Positions 47,501 through 58,265 of a stretch of 64,000 bases of DNA are shown piece after piece. Within the stretch, counting starts at the first letter, position 1. Each line of letters starts with the position of its first letter. The translations under genes were made by a program, and so were the position numbers. This stretch comes from Tanypteryx hageni (taxonomy: Eukaryota; Arthropoda; Insecta; Odonata; Petaluridae), in assembly GCA_028673005.1 (NCBI GenBank), contig CM054118.1, forward strand, positions 87,352,964 through 87,416,963. The letters are read 5' to 3'. The notes under the pieces are model-generated. The model was not told the origin of the DNA. It did not search any database and saw nothing but the letters and a program-made list of their open reading frames with translations.

Positions 47501-47909
47501 ATGAGAGTATATTTTGATGTTAATTTTCTTAAAACAACCACCCAAAAATTACTTTTCTTATACTTATGCAATCCATTATTTTATGTACTCTTACTTTGTA
47601 TTAAAACTTGTAGTGAATAATGCATTAATGAATTTTACTGAAAATTAATATTAATCTTGGGGCTCCAAACAGGAAACAGCATCCTACTATTGAGGGCCTG
47701 CACTGATAATGATTGACAATTTTTCTTAAGATAAGTTCAAGAGAAGGCATTCATAACTTTTATTAACCTTCATATGGTTATTATACCTACTATATGTTGT
47801 TTGAATTTGATTTATATTTCATTTTTGTAATTAGTAATTCACATTGTTTCAAGAATTGTTTTTTTCTACTTAAAATATAATTACATACACAAATGTATTT
47901 TCCATAGAG
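47501..47909. other. AT-rich interior of the long-TIR element
   Basis: No recognised gene. Confidence 0.4.

Positions 47910-47992
<83 letters not shown>
47910..47992. repeat. (TA)n microsatellite, left of inverted repeat
   Basis: About 40 uninterrupted TA units ending exactly at the 35-bp inverted repeat. Confidence 0.95.
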
Positions 47993-47995
<3 letters not shown>

Positions 47996-48210
47996 ATGTC
48001 AACAAGGTGTTGGGATGAGGAAAAGGAGTTCTCTCTCTGTAGCTGAAGAAGGAGTAGTTCCGAAAGCTTTACGTTTGTGATGTTTCTGTGTTTTTGTGTT
48101 ATTTTACGTGTGTCGCTTCGACATCCCCGGGGCCTCGCCAACCTGAAGTCGTCTGATTGGTGAGTGCTCACTGGGTTTCCTCATCCCAACACCTTGTTGA
48201 CATCCATATA
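47989..48210 (+). repeat. 222-bp unit with perfect 35-bp inverted ends and hammerhead-like core
   Basis: 47989-48023 is an exact inverse of 48176-48210 (35 of 35); the arm reads TATATGGATGTCAACAAGG onward. Between them lies CTGAAGA (48043), a GGA-GTAG-TTCC stem, CGAAAGC and the same downstream sequence as the copy at 2,377. TA repeats adjoin on the left (47,910-47,992) and, after about 30 bases, on the right (48,241-48,290). The perfect identity contrasts with the diverged surroundings, suggesting recent formation or gene conversion between the arms. Confidence 0.85.
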
Positions 48211-48240
48211 TTCATTTTACCTTTCCTTTTCCGTAAGTTG

Positions 48241-48306
<66 letters not shown>

Positions 48307-48315
48307 GTGTGTGTG
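48241..48315. repeat. (TA)n then (TG)n microsatellite
   Basis: About 25 TA units followed by TATG and TG units to 48,315. Confidence 0.95.
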
Positions 48316-48329
48316 TATGTATAAATAAA

Positions 48330-49030
48330 TAGTAAAGGTGAATCCAATACTGAAATGAGTAAATAAAGAGGAATGATTATTAGGAGGCTATTAGATTAGC
48401 TTTAGAAAATGCAGGTAGGCAAGCAATGGTTGAAGACAACTGAGGGAATATGAAAGTGTATCATAGAAAGCACAAAAGTACAGACAAAATAACATAAGAA
48501 AATAGGGAAGCCCTGGTTAACAGAGGAGATGATTAAATAATGGAAAAGAAGAGATGGAAGCAAATTAATGCAGAATATGGAAGATGAATGTATAGAGAGT
48601 AAAAGAATAAGAAAAGAGAGAAATTACTAAAGCAAGAGAGTTGTGCTGTAAAGGACAATGTGAGGACATGGAAAAACTGCAGAGACAAGGCAGAACAGAC
48701 TTATGTTATGGAAAAGTGAAAGGAACAGGAAACAAGAAAGGAAATATGCTGGCTACAATGAAAGACAACATGGAAAACTGTTATTTGAGCCTGAGGATGT
48801 GAGGAATAGATGGAAATAGTATATTGAGGAGTTATATGCTAAAGATTTGAAGTCAGAATATACTGAGATAGAGAGGGAGAAAGATGTAGACAGCAACAGT
48901 GTTGGACTGCTAACATTGATTACTGAGATTGAAAAGGCTCTTCAGGATTTGATGTTGAAGAAAGAAGTAGATATTAATGACTTTCCATGAAAATGTTGAA
49001 GTAGTTAGGAAAAGGGGGAAAGAGAGCTTT
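48330..49030 (+). pseudogene. LINE fragment, segment upstream of RT palm
   Basis: Plus-strand frames with many stops give a PWLTEEMIK-like start near 48,510. Near 48,790-48,960 they give EDVRNRWKxYIEELYAKDL and a following TLITEIEKALQDLMLKKEVD, the stretch that precedes the RT core in LINEs. It ends abruptly at a SINE family B 3' piece. Heavily decayed. It may be the missing upstream part of the same LINE family found on the minus strand at 46,185, in opposite orientation. Confidence 0.55.
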
Positions 49031-49036
49031 TGTTTG

Positions 49037-49095
49037 TTTATATGGAATTTCTGGCTAATCGACCTCTTGGATTATTGTAGCCATAACTTCTTCAG
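49037..49095 (+). mobile_element. SINE family B 3'-end fragment
   Basis: TATGGAATTTCTGGCTAATC and CTCTTGGATTATTGTAGCC match 20,940-20,990 closely. Confidence 0.65.
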
Positions 49096-49204
49096 AGATT
49101 TTGTAAATTATATCATAAGATATGATATATGAAGAGGGACATGGGCCAGAGGACTTCATTACATCAATTTCAATTTCCACAAAGAAAAAGGTTTAATCAA
49201 TTAT

Positions 49205-49345
49205 ATGTCAAGATCACAGAGGGGTAGTTAGCATGCCTAGCTCCCAATGCCAGGGTCGTGGGTTCGAATCCCGCTGAGACATGGTATTAAAATTAAGGTC
49301 TGCTGCAGACACTTTTGGATTGTTTTTTTTTCTGGGCATTATTGT
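49205..49345 (+). mobile_element. tRNA-derived SINE, variant tail
   Basis: GGGGTAGTTAGCATGCCTAG (A box) and CGTGGGTTCGAATCCCGCTG (B box). The head resembles family A, but the body (AAGGTCTGCTGCAGACAC then a T run) differs, so it is a separate subfamily. Confidence 0.75.
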
Positions 49346-49464
49346 TGTTGGTTTTATTGATGGTAGATGATCTTTGTTTGTGGAATGAAAATCTTTGAAT
49401 GAATAAATATGAGTACAACTGCTGATAAACCTGATACCATAGCAAATTCGTTTTCTGAATAGTA

Positions 49465-49625
49465 AGCAATGTTTCTGGGCCTGATGGTATTCTTTCACTT
49501 ATTTTGGGACATATTAACCTACCATATTGGGTCATGTGGTGCCAGTGTTCAAATGTGGGATAAGTCAGATGTTATAAATTATCGACCAATTGCGATTCAA
49601 TAATCTATAGCAAAGGTTTTTTTAA
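49465..49625 (+). pseudogene. Jockey-like LINE RT fragment
   Basis: Shifting frames give a PDGILSLIL segment followed by a DV-NYRPIAIQ-SIAKVF segment, matching the RT start (PDGIP…, NYRPI…) of Jockey/CR1-type LINEs. Only about 50 codons remain and the frame is broken. Confidence 0.5.
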
Positions 49626-50896
49626 TCCCTGGTTTTTGGTTATATTTATCCACTTCTCAATCCTATAATAATTCAAGAACGGCATTGCAGATTGTTTTGC
49701 CGATGCTTGAGTGTCGTCGGTAGAGCAATCGACATCTCCATTAAATTTTTTTTTTGTCACAAGTCCTTGCCAAAACACCATATCAATAAACGTATTATGT
49801 TATATTCAAATACATCTGTAAAAATCACTACGCTAATGTTGTTATTATTTTCAGAAAAAAATTTAATAGTCAAGGTGCCTGCCTCGCGCGATTTTCGGAG
49901 TTTTAGATAATTCGACGTAACAGAAAAACTGCGGGGGCTGTTGATAAATTCTCATGCCAGCACAAATTAAATATAATGCTCTATATTCACAGCGACAGCC
50001 TATTACCTACATCTCGTCGACCGTACAGTTCAGCAGGTAGCGTATCAAAAATATTTAAAAAATAATGTATGGTAAGTTTCAGATATTTAAAAAGTATACC
50101 AAAACTCTACTAAATTAATGAATAAGCACTGTTATTAATTTTGATCTCTTAACTTTCATAGTTTATTCGTTTACGGACATTAACTACGATGACATGCCTC
50201 AATTTTTCGCTGGCCTGATGATGACACCAAAACATTGGATATTGTAAACCTGATAGGTTTTACAATTACATATCAAATTACGTAGAAATTTGTTTAATTA
50301 CAGCTATTATGCCTAATTGCATATCCTCTTCCATTCCTTCAAAAATAATAACTACCTAAAAAAACAACCGATATTGGTGATAACTCCTTGGATATTAAAA
50401 CTAGAAATGTTTAACAACTAGAACGCAATAGTGGCGCACATACACATTAAGAAAAGACAATTGGGTATTACCTTTCATTACGAATATTCAACACTACTTA
50501 GTTTCTTAATATTCCGTTCCTTTTTAGCCCTTGATTGACGATGAATCGAGATACAAGTAACATTTATTTTTTTCCTACGCATCTTCATCATAATATGCCC
50601 ATTAAATAATTGATTACGATATATTTTAAACTACCAGATGTCCTTTGCGTCTTCGAATCGCCTATATTTCCCAAAATTTATAAAATGACATTTTGCACAT
50701 TACAATCCCTTTATACGCTATACATATATATATGTTCTGTCAGTCACAGCGCCTTTTCCATACTACACTCGGGTAGTTGTACGTTTTTAGTTAATTTCTG
50801 TAAGGTTGGAAAAAAACATTAGATGCTTCTTTTTTATCTCTATATCGTATTTGAGCGATATATATCGTATATAACTTCACACACATTTTGATAGTG

Positions 50897-51569
50897 AAAT
50901 TTTATGAACTATTTGTAGTGTAATTTTAAAAGTATGCATATTTGTATTTTTGTCAAATGATCAGGGTTGCTACTTGAATGACGTTAACGTAGGAATAAAT
51001 TGAAATATTGTAATGTAATTGGAAATTTGCTTTAATTTTATGCTTTCTAATGAATTGAAAAGTATTTTAGACTTTATATTTTACAGATGTGTTTAAATTG
51101 CCTATATGACGTGCTGTTTAGATTGTATTACGGAAAATCTGGGGAATCTTTGTAACGAACGAATCATTGTCGTCACAGTCTGCCTAAACATAATGACTTG
51201 GTGAATTCGTTGTCTGTATTTTGTCATACTTTTGATTACTTCGTGCAGAAAAGGGTGCCGGTATTTGAAAATAAAATATCACTTTTAAAGGATTCAAGTC
51301 TTCAGAGCGGAACGACGATTTATTTTTCATTGCTTTTCTTTGTTTGTGCGGCAGAGTATAGTCTTCGTGTTATAACTTTTAATCAGTTTGATCAATAGCA
51401 GCGTCGTCAATATTATCTGATTCATTCAACATAGTATGTGATATATTATGGTTACATCTGGAAAATTTTACTATTATTCATATTGGCTGAGAGTAATTCT
51501 CTTTCTGAATTCATTTGAGAGCTGAATAGATGTAATTATTATTAATTCTCATTTCAACTCCATTTTCAG
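50897..51569. promoter_or_regulatory. upstream region of MRPL14 with 5'UTR splice acceptor
   Basis: No TATA-like promoter can be fixed. CTCCATTTTCAG ends at 51569, 13 bases before the ATG, with a pyrimidine-rich run in front. It is a good 3' splice site, so the transcript probably starts in a non-coding exon upstream, perhaps in the less AT-rich 51,100-51,200 region. That exon is not identified. Confidence 0.45.
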
Positions 51570-51582
51570 TTCCCCTTTCAAC

Positions 51583-53978
51583 ATGAATGGGTTGTATAAG
51601 CTGTCACAACCTTTTCGCCATATTCCATCGATTACGTTTGAAAGAAGTAGATTGATTCACACTACTGGTATTACTCAGCATATCATCAAATTAACTCGTT
51701 TAAGAGTAGTAGACAATAGTGAAATAGGAAAATTAGCAATGGCTGAAGGAAAACCGCCGAGGTGCATTCATGTATACAACAAAAAAGGAGTGGGGACAAT
51801 AGGTGAGCTTCTATGTACTTTATGGCATGAAGAATGTTAATTAGTTATCTAGAAAGGAAAACTGTAATTGCAAGATTGTTTTATACATCTTGTCGGTATA
51901 TCTTCTGAATTCATTATATCCTTGTCGTTATTATATAATATTAGATATGTGACTCTCTAAGATGCACATATGCAATAGTGCTGTTCAGTACTAAGATGTG
52001 TTACAAGGATGGATCTTTATTAGCTGGTTTCTTTTATTTCATAGAATTAAAAGGATAGTTAGTTGTATATATATCCCTTTACAATCATAAAAATAAATGG
52101 TCTTGCTTTACGCTTTCAAGTTCAGGATCCTTCTGTCATTTTGGCCTATTATTTCTGCCATTTATTAATTGAAATAATTTTGCGAATGATTGGGAAACAC
52201 CTTGAAAAATTTGTGATCTGATGTCTGTAATTTTAGTCTTACTATCCTTATTGTGTCCAACTGTTAATATCAAACATTTGGTGTATTAACCTTCAATGTG
52301 TCATTTGATTTCATCCTTTTTTCTTGAAATCACATTGCTATTTCAGGTTTTCCTATTTTGTGAATCATTACATCCACTGCACTTTTATTAAGTTCCCTAA
52401 ATCTGTCTTATTTTGCTACTAAATCTATTTATTATTTCTAGTTTGAAATTCTTTCTTGGTTTCAAATATGTGGTGCTTTCCATTTACTTCGTATCATTTT
52501 ATTTCATTCAGTTTTTGCATAAACTGATCAAACTACTTACTATCCTGTGCTGATTTTTTGTTTGGTTCCAAATGGTGGTCTCTTTTTGCATTCACTTACG
52601 TACCAGTATATAATGAAGTTTGTATGTTTTTTGTAAGTCTCTGGATTTCTTTTTGTTTATGTTTATTTATGAAGAATTAGTGTATGATTGTAATCTGCTT
52701 ATGATGTGATGCGTTGTCGTGAGATTGCTCTAAAATTCAATGACTAGGCAGTGAATGAATCCACTAGCATTCAGTGACATAGGTGGATTTCACTTTTAAC
52801 ATGCTGATTTCCACATGAGTTTTAACTCATACATCATTAGATGCATGGATGTTATCAAGTTAAATATTATTCAGACTTAGATTTTTCCTTGTGGATCTCG
52901 TGGTGTGAATCAAATTCACATTTGTCCGCTACAACATTCAGAATCTATATAATTTGTAGATGGTGGCCTTAAGCATAAAACTGCTTGTTTGCAGTTGCTG
53001 ATTTGAAAACAAATTTATGTTAACCTGTATTGTCTGGGAGTTGAAATGGTTGTCACTCCTGGGTCCAGTTTTTCTATTTTAATCATAGTAGTGAGTGTAA
53101 TAGCCTTCCTTTACACCCTTGCCTGAGGTCATTGTTTCAGATCAAAAATGAGAATCTTGTTTATGGCATTCTGTTACTGCCCATGCAAAACACATTAAAT
53201 CGGAATACTTTTATTTCAATCGTTTGCGTTGACAATCTGACAGTGGAGTAGAAAATCTGTGAATCTTAGAATTTTTACATCTATAATTTATTTTAGTTAA
53301 TTTAATTGGTTTTTTAAATATATTATTTAAATACAATTTTATCTTATTTGCTCCCTTATCAAGTGCAGCAGTTTTTTTGTTCAAATTATAATATTTTGGG
53401 AAAAGTCTTTTTGGAATTGTGTATTCTCATGGAATGGCGCTGTGCTATGCGAAACCTGGTGGTGTTTCTTGATACTTCTGTTATAGAAGTCTTATGGATT
53501 TTTATAAAAGTAAAGATGTTGTTCATGTGACTTTTTTGCTTTTGTGTGTGAGAATAAATGATACATTTGTTTTTTTTGGCCTTTGATTTCGGATGACTGA
53601 TATTTTGTCTGAGTTGGTGTTTTCTCAATGTTTAATTGAATAAGGATGATGGTACTAATTTATTTGTGCATATTACCACAGTTAAATAATTATAGCTCGT
53701 TAATTCAAAATAATTTTTTTTCAGGAGATAAAGTACTTGTTGCTATTAAAGGGCAGAAAAAGAAGGGCATCATTGTTGGAGTGAAACAGAAGCAAAAAGC
53801 ACTTGTGCCCAAGTTTGATAGCAACAATCTAGTGCTGATTGATGACAATGGCACACCTTTAGGCACAAGGATTCATGTTCCAATTCCTACTATTTTAAGA
53901 ACAATTTTAAAAGAAAAAACAGCTTCAAAAGGTGCAGATTATACCAAGTTGTTAGCATTAGCTACTTGTTTTGTATAA
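51583..53978 (+). CDS. MRPL14: mitochondrial large ribosomal subunit protein uL14m, two coding exons
   Basis: Coding exons 51583-51802 and 53725-53978 join in phase 1 across a GT-AG intron of 1,922 bp (donor GGTGAGC, acceptor TTTTTTTTCAG). The product has 157 residues, close to the usual animal length. Residues 1 to about 28 are basic and hydroxylated without acids except one Glu, fitting a mitochondrial import signal. The uL14 fold follows: ITQHIIKLTRLRVVDNSEIG, RCIHVYNKKGVGTIGDKVLV, IKGQKKKGIIVGVKQKQK, DSNNLVLIDDNGTPLGTRIH and VPIPTILR. The protein sits at the subunit interface of the mitoribosome near the sarcin-ricin loop. The ATG at 51583 opens the frame 13 bases after a splice acceptor. 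An ATTAAA about 37 bases behind the stop may serve as polyadenylation signal. Confidence 0.95.
51803..53724 (+). other. MRPL14 intron
   Basis: Starts GTGAGC and ends TTTTTCAG. T-rich throughout, no recognised insertion. Confidence 0.9.
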
Positions 53979-54081
53979 ATTATCGTTATAGTGTATGTAT
54001 ATAAATTTGACATTATTAAAAGTAGTTTATATTCATATAGTGAAAGTTTTTACTTGAAATCCATTTATATAGCATTCTTCC

Positions 54082-54693
54082 TTAACCCTAGATTACTAAC
54101 CTTTGTTTGACAAACAGGATTACTAACCATTCGTTTAACAGACTACCTCATACTAATATTTTTTAATAAAAGGAAAAAGAGATACACTTACATTTTTTAA
54201 TACTTAACAATACTTCAATACTCTTGGTACATTTTAACATACATTACTGTATTAAATTTTATCACAGCATTCCAAACACATGTCTCCACTATGTTCTCCA
54301 CAAATAGCACGTGGACATGGACTTAAGTGAAATCTTGTAATTCTCCTCTTCTTAGAAGGACAAAATGCACATATCGAACGTTTAGTCAGTTCACCCTTAT
54401 TCTCGTTCTCCTGAGGCAGCTCTATTTGCAGAACATTTGCGATCATCGACTTAAGAGTACGACTTAATTTTAGGATCACCAAGTAACGTTAAGGCTAACC
54501 ATTCATCTGTGAGGCGACCTCCGTTGTGTAGCACAAAATCAAAGCAAATAATTCCTTGTGTTACACTAGAAGAACACAAGTTAAAATGAGGCTATTAAAA
54601 AAGCCAAACCTAAAACTCAAAAATATGGAGTAGGAGGAGTATATTTGTTTTTGTCATCGTCTGCCAGACAAATGGTTACCAATCTAGGGTTAA
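54082..54693 (-). mobile_element. short piggyBac element, 604 bp, TTAA-flanked
   Basis: TTAA at 54082-54085 and 54690-54693. The element 54086-54689 has inverted ends CCCTAGATTACTAACC and, reversed, CCCTAGATTGGTAACC, extended by matching TTTG(T)-TGNCA sequence. CCCTAGA is the canonical tip of piggyBac. Inside, on the minus strand, only the C-terminal zinc domain of a transposase survives. Lies about 100 bp behind MRPL14. Confidence 0.92.
54252..54482 (-). pseudogene. piggyBac transposase C-terminal zinc domain remnant
   Basis: A 76-residue open frame with KRSICAFCPSKKRRITRFHL and CPRAICGEHSGDMCLECC. The spacing of Cys and His fits the cysteine-rich C-terminal domain that binds the transposon ends. 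The DDD catalytic domain is deleted. The surviving part has no internal stop, so this copy is younger than the one at 10 kb. Confidence 0.8.
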
Positions 54694-54751
54694 AAATCCT
54701 GAAGGCATGTGGCAAAGACCTTTCTGCATTTATAAATTTTCAGATATTTGA

Positions 54752-55021
54752 AGTCTGACCAGTGGTGCAGCCAGGAGTTTTGTTTGGGGGCAAATACTTC
54801 AACACATTATTATCTGAGCCCTTGTTTATTCATTTATCTTCAAGAATCTTTGTGTAATGATAGAAGCTAATGAATGAAGGTACCGATTCTAATTGACACC
54901 TTCGATCCATCTTATTTCCATCTGGCGCTTGCATATTCTGTGCTTTTGTTAAGAGTATTTTCAACATGGGGGAGGGCAAACGCCTGGTTGCCATCCCCTT
55001 GGCTGCGTCACCGAGTCTGAC
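54752..55021. mobile_element. hAT MITE, 254 bp, perfect 8-bp duplication
   Basis: AGTCTGAC at 54752-54759 and 55014-55021. Ends CAGTGGTGCAGCCAGGAG and, reversed, CGGTGACGCAGCCAAGGGG. Confidence 0.9.
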
Positions 55022-58000
55022 ATTTCCTAAGGTGAAAAATGTATCAAACTCTATTGTTCAGACTTCTGTTTATATGTGATGTCAAGAAAATTTGTTTACT
55101 AATGAAACCATATCAAAATGTTGGCAAAAATATGTACAACCTGTTTGTTGCAGTATGAAGCTCATCTTTAAAAGAATTGTTTACAAGATAACAATACAAA
55201 ATTATTATTCTTAGTGAAACAATGTACATATCAGAAATTCTTTTCATTTCCTAGCTGTTTTAGAAAGTTTCCAGAAAATTGTAAGCTTTTCATCTGGTTT
55301 AAATTGATGCAAAAATCTTGTCTTTCTAGGCATAAAATTTTAGTATCTTTTGTAGCACCTTGTGTACCATTAAACAAGATGATTAACTTTCTACCTCATC
55401 ATCCTTAGAGTTGACCTTGAAAGCTCTGTTTTGTGATATAAATGGAAATAAAATCTAAACATTTTGTTAATGTTAGCATTTCAACATTTATGGTTTTATA
55501 GCCATAATTTTGATAAATAAAAATGAAATAGTCTGTTTTAAAATGTTTATGACTCATAGGCTGCAGTTTGCTGTTTAGGAAAAAACTGTAACTTCATCTT
55601 TTTCACCAATTTGGGTTTATTATTTCATTTTTTTAAATCTAAAATGTCATTCCAATCACTTGATCCCATGTGAGACAGCAGTTTTGAGGGATTGAGCAGA
55701 AACACTGGTTCATTAAATTTGCAAGATTCAATGTGCTAATCATTTGTTTTTATATCCATTCAACCTCTGATACTGCACTTAAAATTCATTGCTCACCAAA
55801 GTCTAATAGTGATAATGCAGATTAGACATAATGCCAAGGATACAAATTCACAACATTTGAGTTTAGTCCCATATACTGAAGAAGCAAAAATCCCACAAAA
55901 TTTTAAAAAATGTGATTCAGATTGCTTGGCAGTTGAGGAAGATGCTGGTGCTCTCTGTTGGCAAGTAGGTGAAAGGTTAAAATCAGCCGTCTTTGGTTTT
56001 TGTGAAAAAATTTCATTTAAACAATATTCAATATTTAATTATAACTGCTTTTAGTGAAACTATTTGAAGTTATTTTGAATTGAAATTACGCTAGGCAAAT
56101 GGATCATGTGGAGGTTGCAAATTTTCATCTGAGGTGCGTTGAAATGGGCTGGCACCTAGAGAGAGTCATGACAACTGCTGCTGTCAGGGAGTGTTAAAAC
56201 TGGAAATTATCAGTCGACCTTAACAATTATTTTTCATCACCATTTCATAAAAGGACGTCTAAACTTGAACCTTTCTCTGACTGCATATTCCATGAAAAAT
56301 CTGCTAAATTACACACCAAGTCTTGCAAGATTTTTCAGTGAGAGTTCTTTGTTTGACATTTTAAGTTCGAGTAATGACCATAAAACGTGCTAAGATGGTG
56401 AAATAAGCATTCATTAAAATGTTTTATTAATATATATTATAATTGCATAGCTATGAAAACAATCGCTGCCACTCACAAAAATGAAAATGCAATGCTCGAG
56501 TTATACATTCCATAAATACCAAGATACCTCTCACCATTGCTTTCAGGTTCAAGGATCAAGTGATTGTATAATGCCTTATACCCTTTAAATAATGAATCAC
56601 ATGATGATCTCTTGGTGGCATTAATCATCTTTTGTTTTATACGTTACATTTATGTAGCTGCTCACGTATAGGACATTTGCAATCACAGAAATATAACCAA
56701 GTCTGACAAAGGTGCTACTGTAAGGTACATATAATTTTTAGCTTATTTTTTCTGAATTTAAAAAATAATATGATAAAACATTTGGCATCATTTATTTTGT
56801 GCATCAAATCAGTCTTAATTAATAAATATGCATGGAATTTTTGTACCTTTATATAAATTAATCATCAAAATATATGGGTGTTATAGCATAATTTTGTTAC
56901 TATTTAAATTGTTGGAGATATTTTGTACATGCTATTTTTCTTTCAAGAAGTTGATGTCAATTTTTTTACTGGATACTTTCCTGCAAGAAATTAAAGAGAA
57001 AATATTACTAAATGAAATCAATATAAAGTTGAATGTTTATTACTGCAAAGTAATATTCTCTGGTGCAATTTACTTATCAATTTATAAAGGGAGTCTCTGC
57101 ATTACGGTTTTAATTGGTTCCAGAAGAATCACGGATAACATATTCTATTAATTTCACAGTTTATATTAGGGATACTATTTTCCTTACAAAAAGGCAGTAA
57201 CACTAACCTAAACTAAACAAAGATGATAAAATACTGTGAGAAATTATCTATTGTCTTTGCTACAGAAACTATGTTAACCCTCTCCCACTGATAGCATAGT
57301 TTAATCACCATCCCCCTCCCACGGATTGCACAGTAAAGCATAGGTACCTGCATTTTGATTATGTGTGGCACAGTATTCAACTGACCACATCTCTTTTTGT
57401 TAAATATTCAGTGATACTTCCTTTGACCCAATTGCCTAGTTTGACGAACCGTCATAGTGCGATCTACCATGGACTTAAAATTGGATAATGGTCTGTTGTC
57501 GTCATGTATCATCAAACTTTTCAAGGACCTATCTTTTTCTTCCCAATGCTTTAAGTAGCAATATGTTAACGTCCTTTGCTAGCGGATGAATAAGGGAACT
57601 TCCCCAAGTTTATTTTTCAATACTTAGAATTGCAGCATTCAGGATTTTTCACTGAGCAAAAATGTTTCGTTGAGTAGTATGGAGTGTCTGTAGTGATGAT
57701 TGTGATTATTCATTATTTTCATTCTCTTTAATGCAAAAAACTAACCAGCAGGAAACAAATATAGTCATATACCATTTTTGCTTTCAAAATTATCGCTTTT
57801 CGTATTTTTATAGTGCTTGAACCTTCTTTTTGTCATAAATTGTGAAATGGCTATAGTAAGAAAATGAAAAAACTAAGAGAAATGGCAGCCTGATACTCCT
57901 GATTGGTAAACAACAGTGGACTGACTCGTACGACAGACCAGAAAAGCTGGAAACCAAAATCCAAAACATATGTCATGCCTCATCCGAGTTTTCTCCTAAG

Positions 58001-58265
58001 CCCATCAACGTAACAGTGGGCCAAGTGAGCATATGGCAGGTAATTTATTCAAGAATGAAATTCATGTAACGGCAGATCAACGTCTAATGTACTGCGGAGA
58101 TTTCCTGTATGTTGAAATTAATAACCACAATCCAATAAGATTTTACAGTTATTAAAGGATATTGGTAATTAAACTTAGTTGGTGAAAAGCTTTGATCTTT
58201 AAATTGGCCTGATAAATATCGTTAGGGAAGAGTATTAAAGGCAAAAGAGAATAATATTCACCCTT
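55022..58265. other. intergenic, AT-rich, nothing recognised
   Basis: Small frames (55809-56054, 56828-57151) show no motif. The minus-strand 3'UTR of the SLC17-type gene should occupy the right edge; ATTAAA-like signals exist but none is decisive. Confidence 0.45.

Larger units (their letters stand above)
42660..50896. mobile_element. 8.2-kb long-TIR element with 11-bp target duplication
   Basis: TTTTGATAGTA (42660-42670) and TTTTGATAGTG (50886-50896) flank the element 42671-50885. Its tips, TGTGTGGGAAGTTATATACG and, reversed, TGTGTGTGAAGTTATATACG, are inverted copies. Homology between the two ends continues inward for about 1.1-1.2 kb with moderate divergence. Shared inner landmarks: GATACGCTACCTGCTGAA-TGTACG (43,425 / 50,020), CCCCCGCAGTTTTT (43,565 / 49,930), CGCGCG-AAGGCACCTTGAC and GTTTTTACAGATAC-like words. 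A target duplication of 9-11 bp with long inverted repeats is typical of Mutator-like elements, but no transposase of its own was found. Inside are LINE fragments, TA repeats and a SINE. Confidence 0.8.

Noticed and set aside
47881..48171. 96-residue frame with YIYIYI repeats
   Set aside because: Translation of the TA microsatellite.
50212..50245. Sixth hammerhead-like motif (CTGATGATGACACC…AAAC)
   Set aside because: The block start is there but stem II is missing, so it cannot be told from chance or a deleted copy.
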